Shown here piece by piece: positions 61,534 to 64,000 of a stretch of DNA of 64,000 nucleotides. The DNA is from Alphaproteobacteria bacterium (lineage in GTDB: Bacteria; Pseudomonadota; Alphaproteobacteria; Rhodospirillales; Rhodospirillaceae), in contig WLXB01000006.1 of assembly GCA_012103295.1 (NCBI GenBank), forward strand, positions 1 to 64,000, in the 5' to 3' direction. Every line of letters starts with the position of its first letter. Within the stretch, counting starts at the first letter, position 1. The position numbers were made by a program, and so were the translations under genes. The notes under the pieces were generated by a model. The model was not told the DNA's origin. It did not search any database and was given only the letters and a program-made list of their open reading frames with translations.

Positions 61534-62243
61534 GACGACACGTCCATCCCACCATCGACCGTCAATATAGTGCCAGTTGCCCACGCCGAATCGTGAGACG
61601 CTAGAAAGAGTATGGCTGGTACAATGTCGTTGGGAGTACCAACACGCCCGAGCGGCATAGCTTTGTCTAACGCCTCTCGCATTCCTGGATTGGCATCCCA
61701 CACGGGCGTGGTTGCTGGCGTTTCGACAGGGCCAGGAATAACAGCGTTAACACGAACTCCCTTTGCCGCAAGCTCTTGGGCAAGACAGCGCACCATCGTG
61801 ACACTCGCTGACTTTGCCGCAGCGAAGTGAGAAAGTTCCGGCGCTGGCCCTTTGTGCAAACTAGACCCGACGTGAACGATAGAGAGTTTTCGTTTTTCGT
61901 TGATCGCCCGCCTAGCCGCTTCTTGGCCACATCGCCAAAAGCCACAAAAGTTTAGCGATAGGGTTGCGTCCATCATCGCGTCATCGACATCGAGCGCAGC
62001 CATACGTGACGCACCACCAGCGCACGTAATCAAAATGTCGGGTGCGCGATCCAGGCTGGAGAAAAATGCAGCGACGGACTCGCGATTTGTAACATCGAGG
62101 TACTCGGAGGAATTGGGTTTCGCCTGAATATCACCGGCAACAACAGAAGCACCCTCGTCTCGCAACTGCTGAACGCAAGCCGCGCCAATCCCTGACGCGC
62201 CGCCGGTTACAACGGCTAGTTTTCCCGTAAAGGTACCGCTCAC
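61530..62243 (-). CDS. Short-chain dehydrogenase/reductase with YxxxK changed to FxxxK
   Basis: The 237-residue protein has the classic SDR cofactor loop TGGASGIG (13-20), the CAGG motif near 74-77 and a PG segment (VIPGPVETPA). The catalytic Ser region is VGSSLHK (127-128). At the YxxxK site the sequence reads FAAAK (140-144), so the catalytic tyrosine is Phe140. This may abolish or alter dehydrogenase chemistry. A GTG start overlaps the MFS stop by 4 bp. Confidence 0.88.
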   Translation of the reverse strand: MSGTFTGKLAVVTGGASGIGAACVQQLRDEGASVVAGDIQAKPNSSEYLDVTNRESVAAFFSSLDRAPDILITCAGGASRMAALDVDDAMMDATLSLNFCGFWRCGQEAARRAINEKRKLSIVHVGSSLHKGPAPELSHFAAAKSASVTMVRCLAQELAAKGVRVNAVIPGPVETPATTPVWDANPGMREALDKAMPLGRVGTPNDIVPAILFLASHDSAWATGTILTVDGGMDVSS

Positions 62244-63472
62244 TCCTGCTCCTTGAAATCAGGGTACTTTCCCATGCTCAGAAAAAGGAGTGCGCCAATA
62301 ACAAATAGCACTGCGGTCGAGTAGAGAATGAATTCGTAACTACCCATCGTGTCGTAGGACCAACCGAACACTGCCGGCGCAGCACCCGACCCTACAGCAA
62401 AGAAAATGAACTGGCCGCCGTACAATTTCCCGTAATGCTTCATGCCGAAGTATCTGCTGGTCATGAACGCGATAATATCGAGCTCCGCCCCTGCGGCGAG
62501 ACCGACTGCCATCGCTGCAATCGTAATGCTGACGGGACTCAGGACATCTTGCGCCAGAAGCAAACATGATACGGCTGGTATGATAAGAAAAATGCAGGCG
62601 ATCATTGGGGCCCATACACGATCGATCAAATAGCCGACAACCAGGCGACCGACAATCACCATAGTGCCGACAAACCCAGCGTAAGATGCCGCTTCTGTTG
62701 CTTGATATCCCTTATCCATAAGCATCGGAACAAGGTTGGAAATTAAGCCGCCAACGCCATAGCAGATGAACAGCAAAGCGATTCCCATGGCCCAAAAACG
62801 GTAGCTGAAAATTGCTTCCTTCGGCTCCATACCCTCCATAGCTGGCCGGGAGTGCTCACCCTTGCCGGTAACATCTCGCTCATGAAAAAAGAAATAGGCG
62901 ATTGGAAAGGCAACGATCAACAAGGTTGCCCCGATTGCTTGATAGGCTTCACGCCAACCGAAAGTTTGAATTAACCAAGCCGCATAAAGTGGTCCAGCCG
63001 CCGCGACCAACCCGGTTCCCATCATGGTCAAACCCAGAGCGAGACCACGATTGCCATCGAACCAAGTAATGACGCCGCGAGTCCAGGTTACTGGAAACGT
63101 TCCAGCGGCAATGATCGCCATAAAAATCCACAGTGCGTAGTACGTCCAAATTTGGTCTGTCGTCAGAGACAATGCTGCGAATGAGATACTCAGCGCGAAC
63201 ATCGAGAATAGTGCCAACTTTCGCGCCCCAAGTTTGTCGGTCAGCACGCCAATGAATGGCCCTGTTAGCGCAGCACTGATCATGACAAAGGAGAAGGCGA
63301 ACTGGGTTGCGCCCCTGCTCCAGCCAAATTCCTGAGTGATCGGAACGACGAACACACCGTGGGTGTAAAAAACGATTCCGGTCAGACCGGCTCCGACACC
63401 GATGATGGCGCCAAGCAAAGGCTGCCACCCGGCGCGAAATTCTTTAGCGAATTGAGACGAATCAGAAGACAT
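62240..63472 (-). CDS. MFS transporter (OFA/monocarboxylate-type)
   Basis: The 410-residue protein has twelve membrane segments and the MFS loop signature (GVLTDKLGARKLALFS between helices 2 and 3, equivalent to GxxxDRxGRR). A central hydrophilic loop is rich in charged residues (HERDVTGKGEHSRPAMEG). It resembles oxalate/formate or monocarboxylate transporters, so an organic acid substrate is plausible. It starts the operon that continues with the SDR and Gfo/Idh genes, each coupled by 4-bp overlaps. Confidence 0.9.
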   Translation of the reverse strand: MSSDSSQFAKEFRAGWQPLLGAIIGVGAGLTGIVFYTHGVFVVPITQEFGWSRGATQFAFSFVMISAALTGPFIGVLTDKLGARKLALFSMFALSISFAALSLTTDQIWTYYALWIFMAIIAAGTFPVTWTRGVITWFDGNRGLALGLTMMGTGLVAAAGPLYAAWLIQTFGWREAYQAIGATLLIVAFPIAYFFFHERDVTGKGEHSRPAMEGMEPKEAIFSYRFWAMGIALLFICYGVGGLISNLVPMLMDKGYQATEAASYAGFVGTMVIVGRLVVGYLIDRVWAPMIACIFLIIPAVSCLLLAQDVLSPVSITIAAMAVGLAAGAELDIIAFMTSRYFGMKHYGKLYGGQFIFFAVGSGAAPAVFGWSYDTMGSYEFILYSTAVLFVIGALLFLSMGKYPDFKEQE

Positions 63473-63540
63473 TTAGGCGGCCCCCCAGCCGATACATGCG
63501 CGAGACGGAAGCGACAATACTAAGTGTAGCAGCTAGAGGC

Positions 63541-64000
63541 CTAACGAACAGCCTTGGCCGCAGCCGCGCCCGACAGCCATCCAAAGGCCGTCGCGGTCAG
63601 AAGCCCGTTCCCTGCCATATAACCCCAGCACGACGGGCCGGAAATCCCCCGGGCAGCGCCGCCGCCAGCGAACAAGTTCGGCAACAAAGAGCCATCTTCC
63701 CGCTTAACCTGGCCATTGTGATCAACAATAAGGCCGCCTTGCGTATGGAAAAGCGCCGCACTCACCTTCACCGCGTAGTACGGCGCAGTCAGAACGGGAT
63801 GGCCCGTGAAGTCACGCCCGAATGAATCCTGTTTCTCGCCACGGGTCAGGGCAGCAACATCTTCGACGGTACCACGAAGTGTATCCGGCAGCTTTGTGAC
63901 CGCGACCAACTCGTCGAGGGTGTCGGCGCTGCGAATACAGTTCGCTTTGAGCGCGTCGTGGTAGTCGTCGAACTCTTTCATCACGTTGTGACAACGTTCG
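63541..64000 (-). CDS. FAD-dependent oxidoreductase, C-terminal part
   Basis: The open frame runs off the right edge of the window, so only the last 152 or so codons are seen. The tail LFAGGGAARGISGPSCWGYMAGNGLLTATAFGWLSG is the conserved FAD-binding C-terminus of the FAD_binding_2 family (fumarate reductase, tricarballylate dehydrogenase, ketosteroid dehydrogenase). The substrate cannot be assigned. It precedes the MFS gene by 68 bp on the same strand and probably starts the operon. Confidence 0.85.
   Translation of the reverse strand, partial: ERCHNVMKEFDDYHDALKANCIRSADTLDELVAVTKLPDTLRGTVEDVAALTRGEKQDSFGRDFTGHPVLTAPYYAVKVSAALFHTQGGLIVDHNGQVKREDGSLLPNLFAGGGAARGISGPSCWGYMAGNGLLTATAFGWLSGAAAAKAVR

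Overview
The window is a piece of an alphaproteobacterial chromosome of moderate GC content. This rests on the gene order of the cell-wall and division cluster (murE-murF-mraY-murD-ftsW-murG-murC-murB-ddl-ftsQ-ftsA-ftsZ, then lpxC-bamD-recN-ligA), the long Ala/Pro-rich FtsZ tail and the prmA/aminopeptidase P/uvrD neighbourhood. Several TonB receptors and secreted hydrolases suggest an aquatic heterotroph. The genus cannot be fixed from the sequence. No tRNA, rRNA, CRISPR array, transposase or integrase was found.

Region by region. 1-13.8 kb: a tightly packed dcw operon, mostly with 1-13 bp gene overlaps, ending in a strong intrinsic terminator after ftsZ. 14.1-19.8 kb: lpxC, then bamD (with its own sigma70-like promoter), recN and ligA. 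19.9-25.9 kb: a LysR regulator divergent from a GST gene and an FMN-binding oxidase gene with a regulatory palindrome between them, a double-VOC protein, a PAS_5 protein, a lone response regulator and gluQRS. 25.9-31.9 kb, minus strand: an unusual operon of TonB receptor, two duplicated secreted VOC proteins and a Tat-exported M24 peptidase, with an IclR regulator upstream. 31.9-41.9 kb: housekeeping genes (aminopeptidase P, prmA, uvrD, a ClC protein, metF, mlaA-mlaC). 41.9-46.6 kb: two more TonB-dependent outer-membrane proteins. 47-52.4 kb: a MmgE/PrpD protein, ettA, a decayed glycosyltransferase tail, a Tat-exported DUF1838 protein, a methyltransferase-like protein and an 86-residue protein. 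52.6-55.3 kb: sulfate activation genes cysD and cysNC. 55.3-60.6 kb: a secreted tannase/feruloyl-esterase-type enzyme, a MATE exporter, two secreted alpha/beta hydrolases and a small membrane protein. 60.6-64 kb: an MFS transporter, SDR and Gfo/Idh/MocA dehydrogenase operon beside an FAD oxidoreductase that runs off the right edge.

How they work together. The left third makes and divides the envelope: peptidoglycan precursors (Mur, Ddl), lipid II flipping and septation (MurG, FtsW, FtsQAZ), lipid A (LpxC) and outer-membrane assembly (BamD). MlaA-MlaC add outer-membrane lipid retrograde transport. The accessory part is dominated by capture and first attack on external organic matter (TonB receptors, secreted hydrolases, Tat-exported enzymes), followed by import and oxidation (MFS, SDR, Gfo/Idh, FAD oxidoreductase). 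The most system-like unexplained unit is the TonB/VOC/VOC/M24 operon. A second candidate is the sulfate-activation locus beside remnants of a glycan-modification neighbourhood.
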